Shown in pieces: positions 41,491-50,756 of a stretch of 64,000 nucleotides of DNA (the first letter of the stretch is position 1; each line of letters starts with the position of its first letter). A program made the translations under genes and the position numbers. Under the pieces are notes generated by a model. It saw only the letters and a list, made by a program, of their open reading frames with translations. It was not told where the DNA came from and searched no databases. The DNA comes from Agreia bicolorata (GTDB lineage Bacteria; Actinomycetota; Actinomycetes; Actinomycetales; Microbacteriaceae), in contig NZ_JYFC01000001.1 of the NCBI RefSeq assembly GCF_000938265.1, positions 1 through 64,000 on the forward strand, written 5' to 3'.

Positions 41491-42384
41491 CTATCGCGCC
41501 CGCGGCACGTCGGGGTCTGAGACAGACGACTCCATGGCTGCCAGCACGGTTGACTCATCGGGCAGAGGCAGGGCCGGGTCTGCGTTCACGAAGATGCGGA
41601 TCTGGAGAAGCGCCTGGTGGATGAGCATACGCAGGCCCGATACGACCGTGCGATCGGACGCTGTCCAGATCGTGCCGAGCGCGCTGGGCCACGGGTGATA
41701 CGCCACGTCGAGCAGGTCGGATCGGGCGGGAAGCGTGCTGGCGCGGAGCAGCACGGCGGGCTCAGCGGTGCCTGGCAGCGTCGAGATCACCAGCGAAGCG
41801 TCGATGACATCGAACGACGAGGCGGTGAGCGGAAGAATCGCGACCGATGTGCCCGCGGTGTGCGCGATCTGTCGGAGTCCTTCGGCCTTCTCCGGACTTC
41901 GCGCGAGAATGGTCACGTGCTCGGCCCCGAGCTGAGCCGCGGCCACGATGGCGGATGCGGCTGTCGCCCCTGCGCCGAGAATGGCGACGTGACGAGCGGT
42001 CGAGATCGATTTTTCGGCGAGCGCGCGCACGATGCCGCCGACGTCGGTGTTGAAACCGTCGAGTCGTCGTTCTCCTCCGGCGCGACTGAAAAGCACCGTG
42101 TTCGTCGATCCGGTGAGAACACTCAACTCGTCGCGGTGATCGAGCAGGGGTCCGATGCTGTGCTTCAGCGGCATCGTCAGCGACAGTCCGAGCCACTCGT
42201 CACTCCGCTCCTCCACGAACGGGGCCAGGTCGTTTTCGGAAACGTCGACGGCGTCGTAACGCCAGTCGAGCCCGAGTACGGCGTAGGCGGCATCGTGCAG
42301 GCGTGGCGAAAGGGAATGCGCGATCGGCGAGCCGAGAACGGCCAGGCGCCTCGTCGATGCAGCGGGCATGCTCGAGTGGGTCAT
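41491..42384 (-). CDS. aroE: Shikimate dehydrogenase
   Basis: Reduces 3-dehydroshikimate to shikimate. The 297-residue protein shows [20 protein letters not shown] at the substrate site, [10 protein letters not shown] with the catalytic Lys, STNTVLF, FNTDVGG, and the nucleotide loop [12 protein letters not shown]. The loop lacks the usual basic NADP motif and may be relaxed in cofactor choice. It begins 6 bases after mltG. Confidence 0.94.
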   Translation of the reverse strand: MTHSSMPAASTRRLAVLGSPIAHSLSPRLHDAAYAVLGLDWRYDAVDVSENDLAPFVEERSDEWLGLSLTMPLKHSIGPLLDHRDELSVLTGSTNTVLFSRAGGERRLDGFNTDVGGIVRALAEKSISTARHVAILGAGATAASAIVAAAQLGAEHVTILARSPEKAEGLRQIAHTAGTSVAILPLTASSFDVIDASLVISTLPGTAEPAVLLRASTLPARSDLLDVAYHPWPSALGTIWTASDRTVVSGLRMLIHQALLQIRIFVNADPALPLPDESTVLAAMESSVSDPDVPRAR

Positions 42385-42390
42385 CGTCTT

Positions 42391-43575
42391 CTAGTGGTTG
42401 GCCTGATACTGCTGGACGGCTTCATCGTGCTCCTCTTGGGTGACAGAGAAGATCGTTTCTCCGGTGTCGAGATTCACGGTCACGAAGTAGAGCCATTCTC
42501 CGTCGGCCGGGTGCAGAGCCGCATCGATGGCGTCGTCGCCCGGGTTCGAGATCGGGCCGACCGGCAGACCTGGATTCGCATACGTGTTGTAGGGGTTCGA
42601 CGCGTCTTCTCGTTCCGCCTCTGTCGTGTCGACTTCCCCGCCGCCGGCGCCATAACGAACGGTGGCGTCCGATTGAAGATTCATGCCCTGGGCGATGCGA
42701 TTCTGAAACACCCGCGACACCTTGTACATGTCGTCCTTGCTTCCGGACTCGCTCTGAATGAGTCCTGCGAGGGTCAGCACGTGAAAGCGCTGATCGACGG
42801 GAACGCCCGCGGCGTCGAGGGCCTGATAGGTGCGATCAACCATCGTCTTGAGCATCTCGGCGGCGGTCTGCCCAGGCTGGAACTCGTAGGTTGCGGGAAA
42901 CAGGAACCCCTCGATGCTCGGCGCCTCGGCGGGCACACCAAGCGATACGAAGTCCGCTCCTGCGGCTTTGAAGTCGTCGAACGATATCCCGGTCACATCG
43001 GCGAGCGACTGGTAGATGCCCGACGCCGTCTTCCCCTCAGGGATCGTCACGGTGTAGTCGACCTTGTTCGCCGGGTCGAGCAGTGCAGCGAGCGCTGACT
43101 TGGAGCTCATCTTCTGGGCGAGTTTGAACGTGCCGGTCTGGAAGACGGGCTGCGGATCCTCTTTGAGCAGCAGCGAATAGAAGGTGTCGGAACTCTTGAC
43201 GACGCCGGCCTCCTGCAGTTTCACACCGATGGCATCGCCGAACTCGCCGTCGGCGATCTTCACCATGACTTCGCCCGAGCCGTCGCCGCTGTAGTCGTCG
43301 GTAGATTGCGGTGTCAGCATGGCGGTGATCTGGGGCTCGAACGTCGAATAGACGAAGGCGCCGCCGCCGCCGATGAGGCCGAGAATGATGACAGTCACGA
43401 TCACGCCGGTCAGCACACGCCGCCGCCGCGGAGGCTTCGTCGAGTGCTGAACCGTGCCGTGCGTCTCGCGCCGCTCTCTGCGTGACCGCGGCTGGGCCGC
43501 GGGCTTCGGCGTCGAAGCGGGCTCGCGCAGGAACTCGGAGAACGGGTGGTCTTCTGGTGGCTGACGGTCAGTCAC
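42391..43575 (-). CDS. mltG: Endolytic murein transglycosylase
   Basis: A membrane-anchored enzyme that cuts nascent glycan strands and limits peptidoglycan chain length. Of 394 residues, 1-53 form a basic, Pro-rich cytoplasmic tail, about 54-76 is a membrane helix, and a LysM-like and YceG domain follow outside. The catalytic Glu lies in LTLAGLIQSESGSKDDMYKV; SRVFQNRIAQGMNLQSDATV and NPYNTYANPGLPVGPISNPG are family signatures. GTG at 43575 overlaps ruvX as GTGA. Confidence 0.95.
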   Translation of the reverse strand: MTDRQPPEDHPFSEFLREPASTPKPAAQPRSRRERRETHGTVQHSTKPPRRRRVLTGVIVTVIILGLIGGGGAFVYSTFEPQITAMLTPQSTDDYSGDGSGEVMVKIADGEFGDAIGVKLQEAGVVKSSDTFYSLLLKEDPQPVFQTGTFKLAQKMSSKSALAALLDPANKVDYTVTIPEGKTASGIYQSLADVTGISFDDFKAAGADFVSLGVPAEAPSIEGFLFPATYEFQPGQTAAEMLKTMVDRTYQALDAAGVPVDQRFHVLTLAGLIQSESGSKDDMYKVSRVFQNRIAQGMNLQSDATVRYGAGGGEVDTTEAEREDASNPYNTYANPGLPVGPISNPGDDAIDAALHPADGEWLYFVTVNLDTGETIFSVTQEEHDEAVQQYQANH

Positions 43576-44063
43576 GGTAAATCCCCCTGTGGATCGGGTC
43601 CCAACTCGGATGCGGCGATCCCGGGCGGGTTTCCCGTGGACGCCTCCGAATCGAGGGCATGCTGCAAAAGTATAACCGCGGCGATCTGGTCGATCACGGG
43701 GCGCGAGCCTTTCACAGCACGGCCGGAGGTGTGCAGTGCCGCCTGCGCTGACACCGTCGTGAGCCTCTCATCGATCATTCGCACGGGCCTGCCCGTTGCC
43801 GCGGCGATTCTGCCCGCAAACGCGATCGCATCGTCTGTCGAGGGCGTTGTGCCTCCCGACAGAGACAGCGGAAGGCCGACGACGATCTCGGCACAGTCGA
43901 GCTCGTCGCACAGAACCGTCAGCCGGTCGATGTCTGCTGTACCCTCGCCGGCAGACCGTGCGACCGTCTCGAGCGGTGTCGCCAGCATTCCGTGGAAATC
44001 GCTGCGCGCGACGCCGATACGGGCCTTGCCCACGTCGACGCCGAGGCGCACGCCCGACCTCAC
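43572..44063 (-). CDS. ruvX: Holliday-junction resolvase-like RuvX (YqgF)
   Basis: An RNase H-fold nuclease implicated in 16S rRNA 5'-end processing and proposed as a resolvase. The 163-residue protein has RLGVDVGKARIGVARSD, with the first catalytic Asp, EIVVGLPLSLSGG, and VRMIDERLTTVSAQAAL with the second acidic site. GTG at 44063 is chosen 4 bases after the alaS stop; the upstream open frame lies in alaS. The alaS-ruvX-mltG order is widespread in bacteria. Confidence 0.93.
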   Translation of the reverse strand: MRSGVRLGVDVGKARIGVARSDFHGMLATPLETVARSAGEGTADIDRLTVLCDELDCAEIVVGLPLSLSGGTTPSTDDAIAFAGRIAAATGRPVRMIDERLTTVSAQAALHTSGRAVKGSRPVIDQIAAVILLQHALDSEASTGNPPGIAASELGPDPQGDLP

Positions 44064-44067
44064 TCGG

Positions 44068-46725
44068 TCAGCCCTGAACCGTCTGCGACACCGCCGTGAG
44101 GGCGCTGTCGATGGCCGCCGCGTTCGTGCCGCCACCCTGCGCCAGGTCATCTTTTCCGCCGCCGCCGCCGCCGAGAATGGATGCGGCCTGCTTGGCGAGA
44201 ACCCCGGCCCGATGGCCGAGGGCGCGAGCCGCGTCATTCGTCGCGACGATGACGACAGGCTTCTCGGCGACGACTGCGGCGAGTGCCACGACAGCCGGAG
44301 CAGATCCGAGCCGCTCTCGGACCCCGGTGACCAGGGCCCGCAGATCATCAGATGAGGAGAGTGCCCCCGCGTCAGCGGCAACGAGGCGGAGCTCGCCGAC
44401 TGTGCGCGCGGTCTCGACCAGCGACGGAACCCGGGCGCTCAGCGCGCTCGCCTCGTAGGCGGCGAGCTTCTTTTCGGCTGCCTTGAGGTTCGCGACGAGA
44501 TCCTGGATGCGTGCGGGCACGTCTTCGCGCGGAGCCTTGAGAGTGGTCGCCAATTGCGTCACAATGCTGCGCTCGGCCGCGAACTGACGGAATGCCTCGA
44601 TTCCGACCAGCGACTCCACTCGGCGGTTGGTCGAGCCGATTGACGATTCACCAAGGATGTTGATCATGCCGATCTCGGAACTGTGCCTCACGTGCGTTCC
44701 AGCACAGAGTTCACGCGACCATGGGCCGCCGATGTCGACGACGCGCACGACGTCGCCGTACTTCTCGCCGAACAGAGCCATGGCTCCGAGCGCCTTGGCC
44801 TCGTCGAGGGGAAGCTCTCGGGTGACCACCTCGAGGTCGCTGCGGATCGCGAGATTCGAGATCTCTTCGATCTCGGAGCGCGTCTCCACCGAGAGAGGCT
44901 GGTTCCACGAGAAGTCGAGACGAAGATAGCCGGCCTTGTTGTACGAGCCCGACTGGTGAGCCTGCGGCCCGAGAGTCTGTCGGAGTGCCGCGTGCACGAG
45001 GTGTGTGCCCGAGTGCGCCTGGGTGGCGCCGCGGCGCCATTCGGGGTCTACCACGGTGGTCGCCGCGTCGTCGACCGAGACCTGGCCGCTCGAGACGTGC
45101 ACCCGGTGGCTGATAAGCCCCTTGACGGGCTTCTGCACGTCGAGCACCTCGAGCTCAAAGCCGTCGCCTCGAATAATTCCGGAGTCTGCTTCTTGTCCAC
45201 CCGACTCGGCGTACAGAGTCGTTTCCGCGAGGATGACCTCCAGGGTCTCGCCGGCGACGGCGCTCGTCACCGACTGTCCGTCGATGATGAGACCGAGGAT
45301 CTTCGATTCGGTGACGAGCTCGTCGTAGCCGAGGAAAGTGGTCTCGCCTATGGCACGGAACTGGCTGTAGACGCCCAGGTCGGTGATGCCGAGCTTCTTC
45401 GCCTTCGAGTCGGCCTTCGCGCGCTGCTTCTGCTCGCTCATCAGCGACTCGAACGCCACGCGGTCGACGGCGAGTCCGGCCTCCTCGGCCATCTCCATGG
45501 TCAGGTCGATCGGGAATCCGTAGGTGTCATGAAGCTGGAAGGCCGTGTCGCCTGCGAGCGTCTTCGCGCCCTTGTCCTTCGCGGAGTTCACCGCGAGGTC
45601 GAGGATGTTGATTCCGCCGCTGAGGGTGCGCAGAAACGACTCCTCCTCTGCATACGCGGTGCGCGAGATGCGGTCGAAGTCGGTCTCCACCTCGGGGTAG
45701 GCAGCCTTCATGGCGTCGCGGGATGCCGGGAAGAGGTCGGGAAAGACGGCCGTGTCCACACCGAGGAGACGCATGGAGCGCACCGAGCGGCGCAGCAGAC
45801 GACGCAGGATGTATCCCCCGCCCTCGTTCGATGGCGTCACGCCATCGGACATCAGCATCAACGCGCTTCGAACGTGGTCGGCGACCACGCGCATCCGAAT
45901 GTCGTCTTCGTGATCGGCGCCGTAGCGGCGGCCTGAGATCAGCGACGCCGTGTCGAGCACGGGTCGCACCTGGTCGATCTCGTAGAGGTTCTCGACGCCC
46001 TGCTTGAGGAACGCGACACGCTCGAGGCCCATGCCCGTGTCGATATTGCGGCTGGGCAGATCGCCGAGAATCTCGAAGTCGTTCTTGCCGGTGCCCTCGC
46101 CGCGCAGGTACTGCATAAAGACGAGATTCCAGATCTCGATGTAGCGGTCGTCATCGGCCGCCGGTCCGCCTTCGCGTCCGTAGGCGGGGCCGCGATCGAA
46201 GAAGATCTCCGAGCAGGGACCGGCGGGACCGGGCTGGCCGGTGGACCAGTAGTTCGAGTCCATGCCGAGTCGCTGGATGCGTTCGTCGGGCAGGCCCGCC
46301 GTCTTCTTCCAGTAATCGATGGCCTCGTCGTCGTCTTCGTAGACGGTGACCCAGAGATCTTTTTCTTCGAAGCCGAGACCTCCGTCGGCCTCCGGCGTCA
46401 CGAGCAGCTCCCACGCGTAGCGGATCGCCTGCTCCTTGAAGTAGTCGCCGAACGAGAAGTTGCCGTTCATCTGGAAGAACGTGCCGTGGCGAGTGGTCTT
46501 GCCGACCTCTTCGATGTCGAGGGTGCGGATGCACTTTTGCACGCTCGTCGCCCGCGGGTACGGCGGCGGCACCAACCCCGTGAGATACGGAATGAACGGC
46601 ACCATGCCCGCGACAGTGAAGAGCAGGGTCGGGTCGTCGCTGACGAGCGATGCGCTCGGAACAACCGTGTGTCCCTTGTCGGCGAAGAAGGTGAGCCAGC
46701 GTTGGCGGATATCGGCGGTGTTCAT
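44068..46725 (-). CDS. alaS: Alanyl-tRNA synthetase
   Basis: Charges tRNA-Ala. The 885-residue protein has the class-II catalytic domain (PTLLFTVAGMVPFIPYLTG, TTRHGTFFQMNGNFSFGDY), the tRNA-recognition region, and the editing domain with zinc ligands in HSGTHLVHAALRQTLG and ELCAGTHV. The C-terminal DHHA1 domain contains GGGGGGKDDLAQGGG. ATG at 46725 (MNTADIRQRWLTFF) gives the usual N-terminus; the frame is open 16 codons further upstream without homology. Confidence 0.97.
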   Translation of the reverse strand: MNTADIRQRWLTFFADKGHTVVPSASLVSDDPTLLFTVAGMVPFIPYLTGLVPPPYPRATSVQKCIRTLDIEEVGKTTRHGTFFQMNGNFSFGDYFKEQAIRYAWELLVTPEADGGLGFEEKDLWVTVYEDDDEAIDYWKKTAGLPDERIQRLGMDSNYWSTGQPGPAGPCSEIFFDRGPAYGREGGPAADDDRYIEIWNLVFMQYLRGEGTGKNDFEILGDLPSRNIDTGMGLERVAFLKQGVENLYEIDQVRPVLDTASLISGRRYGADHEDDIRMRVVADHVRSALMLMSDGVTPSNEGGGYILRRLLRRSVRSMRLLGVDTAVFPDLFPASRDAMKAAYPEVETDFDRISRTAYAEEESFLRTLSGGINILDLAVNSAKDKGAKTLAGDTAFQLHDTYGFPIDLTMEMAEEAGLAVDRVAFESLMSEQKQRAKADSKAKKLGITDLGVYSQFRAIGETTFLGYDELVTESKILGLIIDGQSVTSAVAGETLEVILAETTLYAESGGQEADSGIIRGDGFELEVLDVQKPVKGLISHRVHVSSGQVSVDDAATTVVDPEWRRGATQAHSGTHLVHAALRQTLGPQAHQSGSYNKAGYLRLDFSWNQPLSVETRSEIEEISNLAIRSDLEVVTRELPLDEAKALGAMALFGEKYGDVVRVVDIGGPWSRELCAGTHVRHSSEIGMINILGESSIGSTNRRVESLVGIEAFRQFAAERSIVTQLATTLKAPREDVPARIQDLVANLKAAEKKLAAYEASALSARVPSLVETARTVGELRLVAADAGALSSSDDLRALVTGVRERLGSAPAVVALAAVVAEKPVVIVATNDAARALGHRAGVLAKQAASILGGGGGGKDDLAQGGGTNAAAIDSALTAVSQTVQG

Positions 46726-46792
46726 GAGGTCCGTTGCATTCGGCGCGTCGGACTGCGATCGATCGCAGCCCACGACGCGAAGGTGAAAAGTG

Positions 46793-47011
46793 TTATCGGC
46801 CGTTCGAGGTGAGGGCGTCGCCGGTGTCGGAGAGCACGGCGCGGAGCTCGGACTCCCGCTCGCGGTATCCGTCGACGATGGACTCGGTGAACCCCTTGGT
46901 GCGCTTGTCGAGATCGGAGAAGAACTTCTTGCCCTCAGCGGTCTGGTTCACCTGGTGGGCGACAACGAACCCGACGGCGATTCCGAGAACGAGCCACAGG
47001 ATTTTCTTCAT
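46793..47011 (-). CDS. Small single-pass membrane protein
   Basis: A 72-residue protein: MKKILWLVLGIAVGFVVAHQ is one N-terminal membrane helix that resembles a signal anchor. The rest is a charged, helical part (KKFFSDLDKRTKGFTESIVD, GYRERESELRAVL). ATG at 47011 follows GAGGAG with proper spacing; a longer frame upstream has no ribosome site. It lies between alaS and another membrane protein. The function is unknown; the amphipathic helix could contact membrane or a partner. Confidence 0.75.
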   Translation of the reverse strand: MKKILWLVLGIAVGFVVAHQVNQTAEGKKFFSDLDKRTKGFTESIVDGYRERESELRAVLSDTGDALTSNGR

Positions 47012-47054
47012 TGTTCTCTCCTCGAGACGCGAATGGGGTTGGATGAGGTCAAGT

Positions 47055-47825
47055 TTAGTCGGCGCGTACGGCGAGGGCCGTTGCCCGCCTGGACACGTCA
47101 TCGTCGAGCCGTCGTCGCCACACGGCGTCGAGCGTGGAGTCGTCGGTCTCGTCGTCGAGAATCGTCAGCCACGCCGACAGCTCGGCGTCGAGCCACTCGA
47201 ATTGACGAACGGATGCCGCCAGCACGTCGCGAGGAGCGGCGTAGCTCTCCCACGATACGGCGATGCGGTTCAGCACCACGTAGATCCACACCTGGTCGAG
47301 CACGGCGTCGTCCGGGTCGCCGCCTGCGCTCTCGGTGAGGACACCCTCGAGCGCGCCGATGTCGTCACGCAGCGCGGCAACCCGCGCGGCGGAATCGAGG
47401 CGCGCGTCGCTGGAACCCGCCTTGCCTGCGGCGACGATACTGCATGCTTCGTCGCCATCCACGAGATCACGACGCAGGCCTTGCAGAAGCTCCGGCAGCG
47501 TGAGGCGCAGCCCATCCGGAATGTCGTAGCGGGTGACGGGATGCCGACCGCCGGGATTGCCGAAGACCATTCCGACTTGCATAGCCGCGATCGACGGCGC
47601 CCCTGCGTCGCTGAACGGAGCGTCGACGACGGTCGGAACGGGACCGGTCTCGGCAGGAGTGCCCTGGGCTCCCACGCGCCCGAATATGTAGTCGGCCTGG
47701 GGGTTCACCCCCACATCCGGGTCGGAGGAGGCATCGGTATAGCGGATGTAGCGCACCGTGGAGCGCACGATGAAGAACAGGCCTACGGCGAATCCGATGG
47801 CGAGAACGATCAGAAAGAACTCCAC
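47055..47825 (-). CDS. Membrane-anchored protein of unknown function
   Basis: A 256-residue protein with one N-terminal helix (MEFFLIVLAIGFAVGLFFIV) followed by a basic stretch (RSTVRYIRYTD), which places the body in the cytoplasm. Residues 55-115 are Pro/Gly-rich and probably flexible. Residues 120-256 are helical and acidic (LTLPELLQGLRRDLVDGDEA; DDAVLDQVWIYVVLNRIAVS). No family is recognised. It follows the DUF948 gene by 7 bases and precedes the 72-residue membrane protein by 43, so the three are probably made together. Confidence 0.7.
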   Translation of the reverse strand: MEFFLIVLAIGFAVGLFFIVRSTVRYIRYTDASSDPDVGVNPQADYIFGRVGAQGTPAETGPVPTVVDAPFSDAGAPSIAAMQVGMVFGNPGGRHPVTRYDIPDGLRLTLPELLQGLRRDLVDGDEACSIVAAGKAGSSDARLDSAARVAALRDDIGALEGVLTESAGGDPDDAVLDQVWIYVVLNRIAVSWESYAAPRDVLAASVRQFEWLDAELSAWLTILDDETDDSTLDAVWRRRLDDDVSRRATALAVRAD

Positions 47826-47832
47826 GGGCCGA

Positions 47833-48219
47833 CTACTTCGACCGGCGCCGGCGCGACGACGGCTCCTTGGGGCCCCGGAAGCTCAGAATGCCCGCCCTCA
47901 CGGCGGCACTGAATCCCGCGATCTTGATCAAGGGTCCGCCGACCGACGCGGCGAAGAGTGCGACCAGGCTGGTGACGTTTCCGGTCACCTCGGCCACGTT
48001 CTTCGTGATCGTGTCCACGCGGGCGATCTGCTTGTTCGCCTCCTGAATCGTCACTGTCGATTCCTCGAGGATGGGGGTGACATTGTCACTCAGCTCTTTG
48101 ATCGCGGCACGCGTCTCGTCAAAGACGCCGCCCAGCTTGATGAGCGGCAGCGCGAGGAACGCCACGAGTATCGCGAAGACTCCGGCCGCGATGAGCCCGG
48201 CGATATCTCCACCTGACAT
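47833..48219 (-). CDS. DUF948 membrane protein
   Basis: A 128-residue protein with an N-terminal helix (GLIAAGVFAILVAFLALPLI), then a coiled-coil segment (TRAAIKELSDNVTPILEEST; VTIQEANKQIARVDTITKNV), a second hydrophobic stretch near residues 87-105, and a very basic end (SSRRRRSK). The arrangement matches DUF948, a chemotaxis-receptor-like stalk of unknown function. ATG at 48219 follows AAGGAG; the longer upstream frame enters the rpsD terminator. It heads the small membrane group ahead of alaS. Confidence 0.82.
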   Translation of the reverse strand: MSGGDIAGLIAAGVFAILVAFLALPLIKLGGVFDETRAAIKELSDNVTPILEESTVTIQEANKQIARVDTITKNVAEVTGNVTSLVALFAASVGGPLIKIAGFSAAVRAGILSFRGPKEPSSRRRRSK

Positions 48220-48265
48220 GAGTGAGCTCCTTAGCAGATGCCGGCCATGGGCATCCATCGCAATG

Positions 48266-48303
48266 AAAAAGGGCGGGGCACCGAACAATCGGTGACCCGC
48301 CCT
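48266..48303 (-). terminator. Intrinsic terminator after rpsD
   Basis: Read on the minus strand, AGGGCGGG-T-CACCGA pairs with TCGGTG-C-CCCGCCCT around a TTGT loop, and is followed by five T residues. This is the clearest rho-independent terminator in the window. It separates rpsD from the DUF948 gene, so the latter needs its own promoter within about 50 bases or read-through. Confidence 0.92.
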
Positions 48304-48330
48304 CAGCGTACCCAATGGGCACGCGATGAA

Positions 48331-48960
48331 TCAGCGTGCGGCGTAGTACTCGACGACGAGCTGCACTTCGCAGGTCACGGGGACCTCTGCGCGCAGCGGG
48401 CGACGGAGCAGGCGGGCCTGCAGCTTGTCGATCTCGACCTCGAGGTAACCCGGAACCTTGGGGAGCACGTCGAGGTGTCCGCCGGCGGCGGCGACCTGGA
48501 ACGGCTCGGTTCCCTCGCTCTTGGGCTTGACGTGGATGAGCTGTCCCGGCTTCACACGGAAGGAGGGACGGTCGACGAGCTGGCCGTCGACGAGGATGTG
48601 ACGGTGCACGACGAGCTGGCGAGCCTGCGCGGTGGTGCGGGCCAGACCCGAACGCACGACGAGGGCGTCGAGACGCATCTCGAGGAGCTCGACGAGGTTC
48701 TCACCGGTCAGGCCCTTGGCGCGACGAGCCTCTTCGAAGATGATCTTCAGCTGAGCTTCACGGATTCCGTACTGGGCGCGCAGACGCTGCTTCTCCCGCA
48801 GACGCACGGCGTAGTCGGAGTCGGTCTTGCGCTTGGTGCGGCCGTGCTCACCCGGAGCGTAGGGACGCTTCTCGAGGTACCGGGCGGCCTTCGGGGTCAG
48901 GGCGATGCCGAGGGCTCGCGAGAGGCGGGTCTTGCTGCGTGTACGTGACTTGGTAGACAT
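48331..48960 (-). CDS. rpsD: 30S ribosomal protein S4
   Basis: A primary 16S rRNA-binding protein of the small subunit. The 209 residues include RTRSKTRLSRALGIALTPKA at the start, RPYAPGEHGRTKRK, and the S4 RNA-binding domain LEMRLDALVVRSGLARTTAQ then VVHRHILVDGQLVDRPSFRV. The N-terminus lacks zinc cysteines, the cysteine-free form. ATG at 48960 is preceded by AAAGG with 6-base spacing; ATG two codons upstream is also possible. It stands alone here, away from the ribosomal operons, and ends in a strong terminator. Confidence 0.97.
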   Translation of the reverse strand: MSTKSRTRSKTRLSRALGIALTPKAARYLEKRPYAPGEHGRTKRKTDSDYAVRLREKQRLRAQYGIREAQLKIIFEEARRAKGLTGENLVELLEMRLDALVVRSGLARTTAQARQLVVHRHILVDGQLVDRPSFRVKPGQLIHVKPKSEGTEPFQVAAAGGHLDVLPKVPGYLEVEIDKLQARLLRRPLRAEVPVTCEVQLVVEYYAAR

Positions 48961-49237
48961 GTACATCCTTTCAGTGAATCGTCGTGCTGGATGAGGCGCG
49001 AACAGAGTGTCTGCACGCGCGGAGAACTCACCGCGATCTGAGACTCGACCCGTGAAGATCAGCCTCGTCGGCGGAGGAAAATGAGGGGATTGTGCCAAGG
49101 TCGGTTCGGCTACAGAACACGACCGTCTTCACTGAATGGATTCGCAGCCGCACGAAAGCCACCCGGAACAGGCGTATCGACACTACCACAGTCGCTCATG
49201 GTCTTGCAGATACAGGGAACAAAGAGGGGCCGCCTTT
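48961..49237. other. rpsD leader and gap after rarA; no gene seen
   Basis: 277 bases separate the rarA stop from the rpsD start. Short open frames lack ribosome sites and homology. This stretch should hold the rpsD promoter and any S4 autoregulatory leader structure, but I could not define either from the sequence by eye. Confidence 0.4.
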
Positions 49238-50596
49238 CTATTGGCCTCGGATGATCTGCCTGATCTTGGCCAATCGTGCCGACACGTCTCGCTCGTTGCC
49301 ATGCTCTGTGGGCCGGTAGTACTCGGTGCGGCCCAGTTCCTCCGGTAGGTATTGCTGGGTGAGCACTCCCCTGTCGTCATCGTGCGGATATCTATAGCCC
49401 TTGCCGTGGCCCAGCCTTTTCGCGCCCGGGTAGTGCGCGTCGCGAAGATGCTTCGGCACGCGTCCGAACTTTCCGGCCCTGATGTCGCCGATGGCCTGGT
49501 CGATCGCCAGATACGACGCGTTCGATTTTGGTGCGGTGGCCAGATAGACGGTGGCCTCCGCCAGGGGAATGCGGCCCTCGGGCATGCCGATGAACTGAAC
49601 GGCGTCGGCCGCTGCCACTGCCACGACGAGCGCCTGGGGGTCTGCCATGCCGATGTCTTCAGAGGCAGAGACGATGAGTCGGCGACATATAAAGCGCGGA
49701 TCTTCGCCGGCCTCGATCATGCGGGCGAGATAGTGCACCGATGCATCGACGTCTGACCCGCGGATCGATTTGATGAAGGCGCTGATGACGTCGTAGTGCT
49801 CGTCGCCATTGCGGTCGTAGCGAAGAAGGGCGCGGTCGACGGCCTGCGCGACGGTCTCTTCGGTGATGAGTGGAGGTTCGTCGGAAGTTTTAGAACCTGA
49901 AGTTTTAGAACCTGATGACGCGAGGATCGAGCCAGCGGAGGCCTCGAGTGCCGTGAGCGCACGACGCGCGTCGCCGGATGCGAGACGCACGATGGCCGAG
50001 CGCGCGTCGGGATCGAGACGGACGCGGCCGGCGAGACCGCGGGCATCCGAAACGGCACGATCGACAACGACGCCGAGATCGTCGTCGCTGAGCTGCTCGA
50101 GGGTAAGGAGCAGCGACCGGGAGAGGAGCGGCGAGATGACGGAGAACGACGGATTCTCTGTTGTCGCTGCGACCAGAATGACCCACCCGTTCTCGACTCC
50201 AGGAAGAAGGGCGTCTTGCTGGGCCTTCGTGAAACGGTGGATCTCGTCGAGGAACAGCACTGTCGACAGCCCGTAGAGATCGCGGCTGCGGAACGCCTCC
50301 TCCATGACCTGCCGCACATCTTTGACTCCGGCGGTCACCGCCGACAGTTCGACGAACTTGCGCCCGGAACTGTGCGCGATCGCCTGGGCGAGCGTGGTCT
50401 TGCCGGTGCCCGGAGGCCCCCAAAGGATGACGGAGACCGAGCCCTGCGTTCCCTCGGTGTCTGACGCGAGGTTCACGAGGGGCGATCCCGGGCGCAACAG
50501 ATGCTTCTGCCCGGCCACCTCGTCGAGCGAGCGGGGGCGCATGCGCACGGCGAGGGGAACCGATCCGCTATGCAGACCGGGCTGAGAGGTGACCAT
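49238..50596 (-). CDS. rarA: Replication-associated recombination protein A (RarA/MgsA)
   Basis: An AAA+ ATPase of the clamp-loader type acting at stalled forks. The 452-residue protein has Walker A in [20 protein letters not shown], Walker B in [20 protein letters not shown], sensor [19 protein letters not shown], and the MgsA C-terminal domain with [18 protein letters not shown] and [18 protein letters not shown]. Near residue 235 a short linker holds a duplicated GSKTS segment caused by a 15-base tandem repeat. The normal role of this site is the hinge between the lid and the C-terminal domain. Confidence 0.95.
   Translation of the reverse strand: MVTSQPGLHSGSVPLAVRMRPRSLDEVAGQKHLLRPGSPLVNLASDTEGTQGSVSVILWGPPGTGKTTLAQAIAHSSGRKFVELSAVTAGVKDVRQVMEEAFRSRDLYGLSTVLFLDEIHRFTKAQQDALLPGVENGWVILVAATTENPSFSVISPLLSRSLLLTLEQLSDDDLGVVVDRAVSDARGLAGRVRLDPDARSAIVRLASGDARRALTALEASAGSILASSGSKTSGSKTSDEPPLITEETVAQAVDRALLRYDRNGDEHYDVISAFIKSIRGSDVDASVHYLARMIEAGEDPRFICRRLIVSASEDIGMADPQALVVAVAAADAVQFIGMPEGRIPLAEATVYLATAPKSNASYLAIDQAIGDIRAGKFGRVPKHLRDAHYPGAKRLGHGKGYRYPHDDDRGVLTQQYLPEELGRTEYYRPTEHGNERDVSARLAKIRQIIRGQ
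49884..49913 (-). repeat. 15-base tandem duplication inside rarA
   Basis: GAAGTTTTAGAACCT occurs twice in direct tandem at 49884-49898 and 49899-49913, in frame. It encodes GSKTS twice in the RarA linker. The unit is only 33 percent GC, far below its surroundings. The in-frame length (15 bases) keeps the protein intact. It is most simply a replication slip or a small foreign insert. Confidence 0.85.
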
Positions 50597-50756
50597 CGAT
50601 CAAGGCTACCGGCAGCATCCGACACCGGTCTCGGAACGCCGGGTTGGGAACGATGCCCTGTGGCCCGTAAAGTTCAGGAGGGATTCACGCGTGCGATGAG
50701 ATCCCGTCGAACCCATAAACGAGTGTTCGCCCGATCTGTCGGGTGATGGAGGATCC

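Noticed and set aside
39804-41624. A 606-codon plus-strand open frame opposite aroK, aroC and part of aroE
   Set aside because: It is a shadow of aroK and aroC; no protein features are seen.
44150-44175. A run of CCG-type triplets considered as a simple repeat
   Set aside because: It encodes the glycine-rich GGGGGGKDD stretch that is a normal part of the AlaS C-terminal domain.
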